A stretch of 64,000 bases of DNA from the NCBI GenBank assembly GCA_963790585.1, contig CAWBOY010000001.1:558001-622000 (forward strand), in the 5' to 3' direction. A model generated the notes under the pieces. The model ran no database searches and had not been told where the DNA came from. It worked only from the letters and a program-made list of their open reading frames with translations. Within the stretch, counting starts at the first letter, position 1, and each line of letters begins with the position of its first letter. A program made the translations under genes and the position numbers. This stretch comes from CAWBOY01 sp963790585. Lineage in GTDB: Bacteria; Planctomycetota; Planctomycetia; Gemmatales; Gemmataceae. This document shows positions 56,289 through 64,000 of this stretch, piece after piece.

Positions 56289-58277
56289 ATGAAAAATCAA
56301 TCCTCGCGCCGTTCCCAAAACCAGCGCATAGGCACCCTCCTCTGCTATTTCACGCTGGCTGGCTTCGTTCTCGGACAGGCTGGATGTGCTACGACCCTTA
56401 GCGATTGGTGCCACAACGGCTGGAAGGTCGGCCCGGATTATCAGCAGCCGCCCGTTCCGCTGCCGGAACACTGGATCGACAATACGAATGCCCGCCTCGT
56501 TCCAGGTCAGCCTAACCTGGCATCGTGGTGGGACGTGTTCAATGACCCTGTCCTGACAAAGTTGATTCACGACGCAAATAACCAAAATTTGACCATTCGA
56601 CAGGCGGCTCTGCAAATTGAGCAGGCGCAAATTCAACAAGGCATCGCCTTGTCGGAACTGCTGCCGCAGGCGCAGACCCTGAATGCCGGCTATGCGCACG
56701 GCCAAGTCAGCCGCAATGCGGGCGTCGCACCCGCCGGTGGCCCCTCGTTCGGAACGGGCTTTTCGCCATCGACGGTCGTTGGGCCACAAAACGGATCATC
56801 GACGCCAATCGCCAGTTCGATACCGCTATTCACTACGGCCGGCACGACGAACACCGGAACAAGTCCCTTGGTCAACGGTCTCGCCGCCGGCGGCGGAGGC
56901 GGCGTGCCGCAAGGAACAAGCCGATTCTTCAATAACTTCGGAACGTCGCTGAACCTTTCCTGGGAACTCGATTTCTGGGGTCTGTACCGCAGAAATCTAG
57001 AAGCCGCGAACGCGAGCCTCGAACAAACAATGCATAACAGCGACGAACTCATGGTCCAGCTACTGGCAAATGTGGCGACGCAGTACGTCCAGCTTCGAAC
57101 GCTGCAAAAACGACTTGATCTGGCTCGACAGAATGTGCGCTTACAGGAGCCTCTGGTCGAACGACTCTATCAGCAATGGAAAACCGGCATCGCCAACTCT
57201 AAACCGGCCTATTTCCAGCTCAAATCCAATCTCGACAGTACCAAAGCTCTCATACCGCCGCTCGAGTCCTTACTCCGGCAAGAGAACAACGACTTGTGTG
57301 TGCTGCTTGGTATTCCCGTACGAGATCTGGTACCACAACTCGGCGACGGGTACGTAACCGACCCGAACGATCCGAGCAAGAAGGTGGTAAAAATTCCACA
57401 TCCCAAGGACGACCACGTCGTGGTCGACATACCCGGCAATACACTGCTCCTCCGACCGGACATACGCGCTCTGGAGCAACAGTTAAAGATTCAGTGTGCC
57501 CAAATTGGCATCGCCGAAGCCGAAATGTATCCTCACATCGGCATCAACGGCAGCATCGGCGTCGCCGCGAACCGCTTCGGGACAGTGTTCAACCAACAGT
57601 CGCTCATCAGTAGCATTGGCCCCTCATTGTCTTGGAACATTCTGGACTACGGCCGGCTATTGGCGAATGTCCGTTTTCAGAACAAACAGTACCAGCAATA
57701 TGTTTTGGTGTACCAGCAAGCTCTTCTGAACGCCGACCTGGACGTGGAAAACGCATTGGTTTCCTATGTTCAATCCCTCGAGCAGAGCCGCCATTTGCAG
57801 GATAGTGCCGACGCTGCGGTGGAGGTGACCAAGTATCTTTACAACCAGTTAGAGGCGGGCTACCTGCCACCAGCGGCGTCGTCGCAGGCGTTCTATAACC
57901 AGGTGTTTACGGCGGTGAATTTCCAGGTCACCCAGCAAGACCAGGCCGCTCAGGCTGAGGGGAACGTCGCTTTGAACCTAATTCTAATCTATCGGGCCCT
58001 CGGGGGCGGCTGGGAGCTTCACCATGGCGACGCCAATTGTCAGACCGCGACCAGCTATCCGAAGAGTATAGTCGAGGTAGACCCGCGACCAAAAGCGAAG
58101 GCGGCGACGAAGGAAGCACTGCCGGCTCCCACGCCCGCGAAACCGGCTACTCCGGAAAACAAAAAGCCGGTCGTCGCGCCCGCGGCACCTGGTGAGGCCA
58201 AGGAATTACTGCCGAAACCGGCTCCGGTCTCGATTCCGGACCCGCCTGTGAACGGCCCGGCTTTGCCTCAGCCTTGA
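56289..58277 (+). CDS. Outer-membrane efflux lipoprotein (TolC/NodT type)
   Basis: 662 residues, longer than usual (about 480) because of an extra loop (about 150-205, Gly/Ala-rich) and a Pro/Lys/Ala-rich tail (about 595-662: KEALPAPTPAKPATPENKKP). Signal peptide with lipobox GFVLGQAGC, then NodT-type sequence: KVGPDYQQPPVPLPEHW, LTKLIHDANNQNLTIRQAAL, SLNLSWELDFWGLYRRNLEA, QYVQLRTLQKRLDLARQNVR, NTLLLRPDIRALEQQLKIQC and SSIGPSLSWNILDYGRLLAN. It trimerises to make the outer-membrane duct for tripartite export. Upstream of and convergent with the MacB-like set (58.5-62.2 kb), its probable partners. ATG 56289 with aaaaagaggcttcg. Confidence 0.93.
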   Translation: MKNQSSRRSQNQRIGTLLCYFTLAGFVLGQAGCATTLSDWCHNGWKVGPDYQQPPVPLPEHWIDNTNARLVPGQPNLASWWDVFNDPVLTKLIHDANNQNLTIRQAALQIEQAQIQQGIALSELLPQAQTLNAGYAHGQVSRNAGVAPAGGPSFGTGFSPSTVVGPQNGSSTPIASSIPLFTTAGTTNTGTSPLVNGLAAGGGGGVPQGTSRFFNNFGTSLNLSWELDFWGLYRRNLEAANASLEQTMHNSDELMVQLLANVATQYVQLRTLQKRLDLARQNVRLQEPLVERLYQQWKTGIANSKPAYFQLKSNLDSTKALIPPLESLLRQENNDLCVLLGIPVRDLVPQLGDGYVTDPNDPSKKVVKIPHPKDDHVVVDIPGNTLLLRPDIRALEQQLKIQCAQIGIAEAEMYPHIGINGSIGVAANRFGTVFNQQSLISSIGPSLSWNILDYGRLLANVRFQNKQYQQYVLVYQQALLNADLDVENALVSYVQSLEQSRHLQDSADAAVEVTKYLYNQLEAGYLPPAASSQAFYNQVFTAVNFQVTQQDQAAQAEGNVALNLILIYRALGGGWELHHGDANCQTATSYPKSIVEVDPRPKAKAATKEALPAPTPAKPATPENKKPVVAPAAPGEAKELLPKPAPVSIPDPPVNGPALPQP

Positions 58278-58380
58278 GGCACTTTGGGTGAATGTCTCGT
58301 CCTTCGCTCCGCGGAAGAAAGGCCTTTCGCGGAGCTCAAGGCGACGTTCCGACATCGCCGATACTTATTTGCGCACATGC

Positions 58381-58513
58381 CTAGTGCCCGTCTAGACTAT
58401 ATTTACGGGTGGCACAGACATTCCTGTCTGTGCAGCAAAAGGCACATTCGTCGGTTCCCGCACAGACAGGAATGTCTGTGCCACCCGTAAATATAGTCTG
58501 GACGGAACACTAG
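58381..58513. repeat. MITE-like palindrome with acagacattcctgtctgt hairpin, copy 2
   Basis: 133 bp with ends ctagtgcccgtctagac / gtctggacggaacactag. Interior identical in layout to 21670-21803, with a few substitutions. Just before it, at about 58305-58345, is a second copy of the ctccgcg-aaag hairpin seen at 15.2 kb. Together they fill the gap between the convergent OMF and MacB-like permease genes. Confidence 0.95.
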
Positions 58514-58523
58514 CTTTCGAAAA

Positions 58524-59924
58524 CTATTCGTAACGAAGCGCCTCGATCGGATCGAGTTTTGAAGCCTTCCAGGCTGGATAATATCCGAAGACAATTCCGA
58601 CGCCGGCAGAGACGACGACAGCGGCCACGATCGCCGGAATGGAAAGTTCGATCGGCCATTTCAGCACCCAATTCAGCGTCAGCGACGCACTTCGGCCCAA
58701 GACGATGCCGATGAAGCCACCCATCAGGCACAAGACAACGGCCTCGATCAAGAACTGTCGAAGTATATCCGCTGGGCGGGCACCCACGGCCATTCTCAAG
58801 CCGATTTCGCGCGTCCGCTCCGTCACGGACACGAGCATGATATTCATAATGCCGACGCCGCCGACGACCAGCGACACGAGAGCGACGAATAATAGCGAGC
58901 GTGTCATCGTTGCGGACGCCGATCCGAGAGCGTTCGCCATCTCGGTCATATCGCGCACGCCGAAGTCGTCCGGCTGGCCGGGCTTGATGTGATGTCGTTC
59001 GTGCAACAGGCCGGTGATTTGACGGATGGCCTGTTTGATATCGTCCGGAGTGTTGGCACGCACCAAAATCTGATCAATGTTCGTGAAGCGTGTCTGTTGC
59101 GGGTAATCGACGGTGCGCAGCGGATCCTGACTCGGGTAAACGCTATCTTGGCTGCCGGGATAACTAGAGTTCAGCGTGTTCACTGTCGTCGCCCCGGCCA
59201 CCGACGCGTTTGTCGAAGATCCCGCCGCTCCTGAGCTTTGATTGACGTTCGTAAGCTGCGTGCTGCTGACGCGCGCTTTGACGCTCGTCCATGGGGCGAT
59301 AATGATATCGTCCTGATCGAAGCCCATCATGTTGGCTCCGCGCGGGCTAAGCACGCCGATGACTCGGAAACCGACGTTCTGCATGCGGACTTCGCGGTCA
59401 ATGGGTGACTGGTTATCAAACAGCTCGCGCTTAATCGTCTGACCAATCAGGCAGACTCGTGTTTGATTCCGCACGTCCGCGTCGGTGAATGGTTCCCCTT
59501 CAGCAAGATCGGTCCACTCGCGCACATCGAGAAACGACGGCGTGGTTCCGTAGATGAACTGCGGCACCCAATTCTTGTTCGCAAAGGTGGCCTGAGTTCG
59601 CGCGCGAACCACCGGAGCTACACTGTTGATGCCCAGGCAGTCACGAGAAATGGCGTCGGCATCTTGCGGCGTCAGAGTCACGACGCTTCCCGAGCCCATA
59701 GTGACGCCGCCGGTCGAGGCCACGCCGGGCATGACCAGCAGATTGTTCGCGCCCATACTCGCGATAGTTTTTTGCACGGCACTGCTGGAGCCCTGGCCGA
59801 TTTCCGTCATGGCGATGACGGCCGCCACGCCGATGATGATGCCGAGCGTCGTCAACGCTGAACGCATGATATTGCGACGGAGAGCGCGGAAGGCTGTTCC
59901 CACGATGCGATAAAACTTATGCAC
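58524..59924 (-). CDS. MacB-like ABC transporter permease (FtsX family)
   Basis: 466 residues. GTG 59924 follows ccggaggaagcc. N-terminal membrane helix (RSALTTLGIIIGVAAVIAMT), a large periplasmic MacB_PCD domain (about 45-330) with SVAPVVRARTQATFANKNWV and RIIGVLSPRGANM-like segments, then three C-terminal helices (LLFVALVSLVVGGVGIMNIM; FLIEAVVLCLMGGFIGIVLG). It carries mechanical force from a cytoplasmic ATPase to periplasmic partners, exporting lipids, peptides or antibiotics. A Ser/Thr/Ala-rich insert (about 225-250) is extra. Distal gene of a three-gene set with the adaptor and ATPase; gaps of 50 and 55 bp. Confidence 0.92.
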   Translation of the reverse strand: MHKFYRIVGTAFRALRRNIMRSALTTLGIIIGVAAVIAMTEIGQGSSSAVQKTIASMGANNLLVMPGVASTGGVTMGSGSVVTLTPQDADAISRDCLGINSVAPVVRARTQATFANKNWVPQFIYGTTPSFLDVREWTDLAEGEPFTDADVRNQTRVCLIGQTIKRELFDNQSPIDREVRMQNVGFRVIGVLSPRGANMMGFDQDDIIIAPWTSVKARVSSTQLTNVNQSSGAAGSSTNASVAGATTVNTLNSSYPGSQDSVYPSQDPLRTVDYPQQTRFTNIDQILVRANTPDDIKQAIRQITGLLHERHHIKPGQPDDFGVRDMTEMANALGSASATMTRSLLFVALVSLVVGGVGIMNIMLVSVTERTREIGLRMAVGARPADILRQFLIEAVVLCLMGGFIGIVLGRSASLTLNWVLKWPIELSIPAIVAAVVVSAGVGIVFGYYPAWKASKLDPIEALRYE

Positions 59925-59974
59925 GGCTTCCTCCGGTTCGGAAGGTCTATTTGCGTTCTTACCGAATTCGTGAT

Positions 59975-61426
59975 TTACTCTTTCTTTTTGTTGCCGCCGA
60001 ATGGCGTCGCAATGAACGGATTGCTCTCGCCGCGGCCGTCCACTCCTGCCTTGGTTTCGCCGACGATCACTTGCGAATGTTCCGGTAACTCTCCGCCGCC
60101 AAGAACGCTGACGATTTCGGTGTGAACGCTATCGCTCAGGCCGGTTTTCACTTCGATATAGCGCACCGTACCCTCCTGCCCTGGCACCCATACGAGGCCC
60201 CGTTCCTGGCTCTCGGTATCATTGGAGCCGCGTTTCTTGGCGGTGATTTTGGCGTAGCTGTCACGCTGATCGGCCGCGATCTGATTTTTCGCCGGCTGCC
60301 AACGCAAAGCCGAGTTCGGAACCATGAGAGCATTTTCCGCTTCGCCGACAAGGAACGTCAAGTTCGCCGTCATATAGGGCCGCAGGAGAGAGCTAAACTT
60401 ATTTTCGTTGCTGTCGACGCTGACGACGACGGTGTAGGTCACAACGTTCTGATTCATCGTGGCATTCAGTCGATAAGGAAGGTTGCCCTGCGGGACAACA
60501 CGGCCGTGAAACGTTGTTCCCGGAAAGGCGTCGACCGTGAACATCACGTTCTTCCGTTTCGTATCGGGATCGATTTTGATTTTGCCCACGTCGACTTCAT
60601 TGACTGTCGCCCAAACTTCGGTTTTGCTCAGGTCCTTGGCAATGAGAAAAAGACTGGGTGCCGACAGACTGGCGACCACGGTTTGCCCGACGTTGACGCG
60701 GCGATCGATGACCACGCCTTTGACCGGGGCGGTAATCTTCGTGTAGTCCAGATTGGTCCGAGCCGTCTTCAGATTGGCTTGTGCCGTCTTCACCTGCGCC
60801 TGCGCCGTTTTCAAATTGGCCTTGGCGACCTCAATGTTCGCGGTGCTTGATTTGACATTGGCCTTGGTTACTTCAAAGGCCGCGTGATACTGGTCGAATT
60901 CCGCTTTGGCGACGTTGTCCTTCGCGATCAACTTTTGGGCACGGTCCCAATCATTGGCGGCTTGTTCGGCGGAAGCCGTTTTTTGCAGCAGGTCCGCTTT
61001 GGCCACCTCGACAGAGGCCTCGGCTGATTTCACGGACGCTTCCGCCGCCGACGACGCTGCCTCGGCGGCGTATACAGCGGCGTCATAAAGGTCCGGATCG
61101 ATTTGCGCCAGCAAAGTGCCTGGTTTCACGACCTTACCATACTGATCCATCACGGGGCCTTCGACTTCCGAGCCCCAGTCGACTATCTTCGACTGGGTTG
61201 TCGCGTCAGGACCGATGAAGATGATGCGGCCAACGACCTGGGCGCCGACGTCGACGATCTCGCGCGGCTGCAGAGTGCCGGTCGAGCCGACGGTCGCTTC
61301 GACCCGTCCGCGCCTGACCTCGGCAAACGTAAACGTGGTTCGAGGCTGAGCCTGCTGTTTCCAATACCAATAAGCTCCGCCACCGAGCAAAGCGACCATG
61401 ATTACAAGGGCAATCAACCTTTTCAT
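59975..61426 (-). CDS. MacA-like periplasmic adaptor (HlyD/RND type)
   Basis: 483 residues. ATG 61426 with gggagagacaa. N-terminal anchor LIALVIMVALLGGGAYWYWK, lipoyl half (RGRVEATVGSTGTLQPREIV), a long coiled coil from repeated heptads (EASVKSAEASVEVAKADLLQ; AKANLKTAQAQVKTAQANLK), second lipoyl half (TKITAPVKGVVIDRRVNVGQ), beta-barrel and membrane-proximal domains (PFLVGEAENALMVPNSALRW-like region). It links the ABC permease to the outer-membrane TolC-like duct. Sits between the ATPase (upstream) and permease (downstream). Confidence 0.92.
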   Translation of the reverse strand: MKRLIALVIMVALLGGGAYWYWKQQAQPRTTFTFAEVRRGRVEATVGSTGTLQPREIVDVGAQVVGRIIFIGPDATTQSKIVDWGSEVEGPVMDQYGKVVKPGTLLAQIDPDLYDAAVYAAEAASSAAEASVKSAEASVEVAKADLLQKTASAEQAANDWDRAQKLIAKDNVAKAEFDQYHAAFEVTKANVKSSTANIEVAKANLKTAQAQVKTAQANLKTARTNLDYTKITAPVKGVVIDRRVNVGQTVVASLSAPSLFLIAKDLSKTEVWATVNEVDVGKIKIDPDTKRKNVMFTVDAFPGTTFHGRVVPQGNLPYRLNATMNQNVVTYTVVVSVDSNENKFSSLLRPYMTANLTFLVGEAENALMVPNSALRWQPAKNQIAADQRDSYAKITAKKRGSNDTESQERGLVWVPGQEGTVRYIEVKTGLSDSVHTEIVSVLGGGELPEHSQVIVGETKAGVDGRGESNPFIATPFGGNKKKE

Positions 61427-61481
61427 TTGTCTCTCCCAATATCAAAAAGGGAACCCCAGGTCGGCAGCCGCTTGCGCCGAT

Positions 61482-62203
61482 TCATCCCGGACTTAGGATG
61501 GCGGCGGCACTCTTTTGGACGATTTCCTCGCCCTCGACTCGGCCATCGCGCATTCGCACGATGCGCTTGCAATGCTCGGCCACGTCCTGCTCATGCGTGA
61601 CGATCACTATGGTGATGCCTTCGTCGTTGTTGAGCTTCTGAAACATCTGCAAGATTTCTTCTGTCGTCGTGGAATCGAGGTTGCCCGTCGGTTCGTCGGC
61701 CAGCACCAAAGCCGGCTGGTTCACGAGCGCCGCGCGATGGCGACGCGCTGTTGCTGACCACCCGACATTTGCTGCGGATGATGGTCCATCCGATGGCCCA
61801 ATCCAACCAGCTTCAGCAACTTTTCGCCGCGCGCATGCGCATCCTTTTCGGTTATGACCGTTTGGGAATAATCCAAAGGCATGGTCACGTTTTCGAGGGC
61901 ACTCGTCCGTGCCAGCAAATTGAAGCTCTGAAACACGAAGCCGATCTTGCGGTTGCGGACGTCGGCACGCTGCTCGGGTGAAAGGGTCGAGACCTCGTCG
62001 CCATCGAGCCAATAGCTGCCGGACGTGGGGCGATCCAAACAGCCCAAAAGGTTCATGAGCGTCGTCTTACCCGAGCCCGACGCCCCCATCAGCGCGACCA
62101 TCTCGCCCTTACCAATGTCGAGAGACACACCCTTAAGTACGGGAACATCGATTTCCCCGAGGTAATACGTTTTGCAAATATCCTTGAGGACGATTAGGTC
62201 CAT
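61482..62203 (-). CDS. MacB/LolD-type ABC transporter ATPase, one frameshift
   Basis: About 240 residues in two frames joined near 61730. ATG 62203 (MDLIVLKDICKTYYLGEIDV); an upstream in-frame ATG at 62218 is also possible, and neither has a strong ribosome binding site. Walker A GASGSGKTTLM, Q loop FVFQSFNLL, signature MSGGQQQRVAIAR in the first frame; Walker B LVLADEPTGNLDS and the H loop in IVTHEQDVAEHCKRIVRMRD in the second. It is a normal cytoplasmic ATPase of the MacB/LolCDE type, encoded separately from its permease. The break sits between the signature and Walker B, so the protein would be inactive if the indel is real. First gene of the set. Confidence 0.9.
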
Positions 62204-62941
62204 AAAGTGTACCGGCACTTGGGAGAAAGAGGAAAGCGCCCTTCGGCGACAGGCGGGTCGTAACTCTCCGAGAATTTTAGCACATCCGCGGCGTGGTTGC
62301 CACTCAGAATTAACACGAGACCGCTCTACAACCTGTTAGCACAAGCTGCCGACCAAGCCCTAAATTGTCTGTGCAATCCACCCCGACGTGCAAAAAAAGT
62401 GACGCCGGTTTGCATCTCGCCCTTTGACCATAACATCTTGGTACAATTAACATTGCAGTGCGCCGGAGAGGCTCGATGCAAACGAATCCGCAGTGAGCCC
62501 CAGGCTCGTCGATCTACGCGAAAGCGTCATTAGTCCTAATGGCCGTCATGTGGCAGATCGCTTGTTACCAGGCCACACGGAAACCAAGCCTGCTGGCAAT
62601 TATGAGAAAACTCCAAGAATTCGTTTCATTCGACCCCCATACAACCCCTGCGAATAAATTCACCTGGGGTCATCTCACCGAAGCGGTTTGCCGGGTGTAA
62701 AAAGAGAACAATTAGGATGGAAATAAGCGCCTTATTGCTTTGCGCTTCAGGAAGATTTTGTTAAAAGAGATGCCGCCCGAATTCCGGTTACGAAAGCGGG
62801 TAGCCGTCCCACTGATCCGTGTTTTTCAGCAAACGCCGCTTTGCGACCTACAGGAGCTAACGCTCCTGGCTCGCAAGCCTAATCTAATAATCCCTGCAAG
62901 CCAGGAGCGTTAGCTCCTGGAGGACTCCGCGCTACCTCACT
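62204..62941. other. Long region without a credible gene
   Basis: About 740 bp. It contains the weak inverted pair gtttgcatc / gatgcaaac (62408-62483) and a palindrome (62851-62919). One plus-strand open frame (62297-62533) has no protein-like pattern. It may hold the promoter of the ABC set at its left end. Confidence 0.5.
62851..62919. repeat. Inverted repeat with 25-base arms
   Basis: Arms caggagctaacgctcctggc... and its complement differ at one base and each contains a smaller palindrome (caggagctaacgctcctg-like). Likely a dispersed repeat; no copy was noticed elsewhere in the window. Confidence 0.85.
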
Positions 62942-63106
62942 TCAGCGCCCGCCCAGCCTCCGCTCGGGCCGTTGGGCCAGTGTGGTGAAATCCAAGTTCA
63001 GCTTTTGTTCCTCGGCGTAGCGGACGAAATCCCACGAGGTCGCGAAGCTCCGGCCATAGCGGTTGACCAACTGGGTGAGGATCGCCCGCCGCACCGGGCC
63101 GTACAA
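62942..63106 (-). pseudogene. C-terminal remnant of an unidentified gene
   Basis: About 54 residues (LLYGPVRRAILTQLVNRYG, then SWDFVRYAEEQKLNLDFTTL) with a natural amino-acid pattern. The frame is closed upstream by a stop and begins only at a TTG, so it is probably the tail of a larger gene. An overlapping longer frame (62937-63182) has an implausible composition and is rejected. Family not recognised. Confidence 0.4.
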
Positions 63107-63191
63107 CAATGCGAGCTACGAAATCTACCGCGCCACTTCTCGATTCTACCCTGACCCAAGAGTGGCCGGACGGAAGGGTCAAAGTGCCCCT

Positions 63192-63709
63192 TTAGGCCGA
63201 TCTAACCGCCGCTTCGATCGCCTCTCCTGACAGATAGACTGCATCAGCAAACCCTATTCCTTGAAAGCAAGTGCGCCTTACAATGGTACGTACGGCCGAA
63301 GGTAGCCCATCGAGTGTCAAGGGTTTAGTTGGAAAAGCTGCCTGATAATATCCAACCGGCCGCTTTCCACCCTGACATGAATAGAATACATAAAAACCAC
63401 AAGCTGCGACTCTCACTGAGCCACTCACAAAATCACTCCATTTCTCATCATATTTCTCGAACGTAAACCGGGCTCTCCAAGAGTAGGCGGCGCTCTCAGC
63501 GCAAAATGGCCTTCACAATAACCATTCGTATGTAGAAGTTCACGAGAAGCAAACTCGTCAATAGCTTCAGCATCTTCAAGGGAGCAACAAACGCTAGCTG
63601 GTAATGCCGATTCTCCAAGCGATTGAAAGACGCCTAGACACTGGGAACCGTCAACCCCAAGCCAGAGCCAATTGCGCTTTAAGTCCTCTTTATCAAAAGT
63701 TGCCATCAT
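63192..63709 (-). CDS. Unknown protein, probably one gene with a frameshift
   Basis: Two open frames overlap at an ATGA (63425-63709 and 63192-63428). The first starts with MATFDKEDLKRNWLWLGVDG and CCSLEDAEAIDEFASRELLH; the second ends with GKRPVGYYQAAFPTKPLTLD and GIGFADAVYLSGEAIEAAVR. Reading the second frame further upstream gives ARFTFEKYDEKWSDFVSGSV, a natural continuation. A one-base break near 63475 therefore explains both, giving about 172 residues. No family recognised; cytosolic, no signal. Confidence 0.55.
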
Positions 63710-63743
63710 TCCACCATTCAGTTTATTAATAAATTAAATGGAA

Positions 63744-63977
63744 CTATTGGGTCGCTAGGCCCCGATAGCAATGGAGCCAAACATTGGTTCTCTCAACCAG
63801 GAACTGATGTCGGTGCGGCCGCAGCCTGCGGCCATCTGTGTCCAGGGCGTTCAATTTGGCCTGTTCGGTGGTCATATATTCGAGCGTGCCGACGACGCTA
63901 CCGAAGGCGGTGAACATCGTTCGCTCGGTCAGCTTTTGGTGCAACGCCTTGGCGACTCCTAAGTTCAAGTTTCGCAC
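63744..63977 (-). pseudogene. Remnant of a serine/threonine protein kinase
   Basis: 77 residues. LGVAKALHQKLTERTMFTAF and GSVVGTLEYMTTEQAKLNAL match the activation loop and APE region of bacterial kinases (normally DFGVAKA ... MSPEQA). The DFG and SPEQ residues are changed (LNLG; TTEQ), and sequence after about residue 50 is unrelated. It lies at the right edge, so the 5' half of the kinase could be outside the window, but the altered DFG region argues for decay. Confidence 0.6.
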
Positions 63978-64000
63978 ATTCCGGCGCGTAAATCTAGCGC

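Noticed and set aside
62937..63182. 81-residue minus-strand protein
   Set aside because: Its composition is unnatural; another frame gives a better protein-like remnant.
1..64000. tRNA, rRNA, riboswitch or prophage
   Set aside because: None of the conserved sequence patterns was recognised by reading; a covariance-model search would be needed to exclude small RNAs.

Overview
The window looks like a chromosomal segment of a Planctomycetota bacterium, most likely a Gemmataceae relative. This is inference from style, not from a marker gene: leucine-rich-repeat and WD40 proteins, serine/threonine kinases with a C-terminal membrane anchor, M50/HlyD hybrid proteins, a secreted Tat-type superoxide dismutase, many small proteins of no known family, moderately high GC, and very many palindromic intergenic repeats. 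No rRNA, tRNA, CRISPR array or prophage was recognised.

Layout. 1-7.4 kb: a partial RND efflux permease (minus), a divergent AAA ATPase, then a periplasmic coiled-coil gene pair translationally coupled to a small MscS channel, resembling a split MscK/KefA. 7.4-13.7 kb: a repeat element with a 31-bp tandem array invaded by an IS1634-type transposon, then a large secreted protein gene cut by an IS5-type element whose removal with one 3-bp target duplication restores the frame exactly. 14.4-19 kb: a membrane protein convergent to a tight three-gene operon (ExbB/MotA-like channel, Hsp70-like ATPase, ExbD-like anchored coiled-coil vWA protein). 19.3-26 kb: a GT39-type glycosyltransferase, a RutE-like nitroreductase, a TPR protein coupled to an ABC-F ATPase, and SOD. 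26-33 kb: a three-gene minus-strand set of GAF-HlyD, HlyD-WD40 and PqqD/M50/HlyD proteins. 33-43 kb: BON-domain protein, sugar isomerase-like protein, DEAD-box helicase, lactate permease, kinase and LRR protein. 43-50 kb: a heavily frameshifted acyl-CoA ligase, trpE, small zinc-ribbon/DUF2007 proteins, a Cys/Met-metabolism PLP enzyme and a lipoprotein. 50-62 kb: an RCK-membrane-RCK protein, a secreted WD40 protein, an outer-membrane efflux lipoprotein and a MacAB-like set (permease, adaptor, ATPase). 62-64 kb: gene remnants, including a decayed kinase piece.

Two properties cut across the window. (1) About 23 apparent frameshifts break otherwise well-conserved genes. Several sit in homopolymers (T6, G6, A5) and ten lie between 43.3 and 47.1 kb, so either indel errors in the underlying assembly or local gene decay must be considered before calling pseudogenes. 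(2) At least six families of MITE-like palindromes occur. Some are in two or more copies, one is a 65-bp element with the same ends as the resident IS5-type element, and some supply the stop codons and last residues of neighbouring genes.

The best candidates for undescribed systems are the ExbB/Hsp70/vWA operon (15.2-19.0 kb) and the M50/HlyD/WD40/GAF cluster (26.1-33.0 kb).
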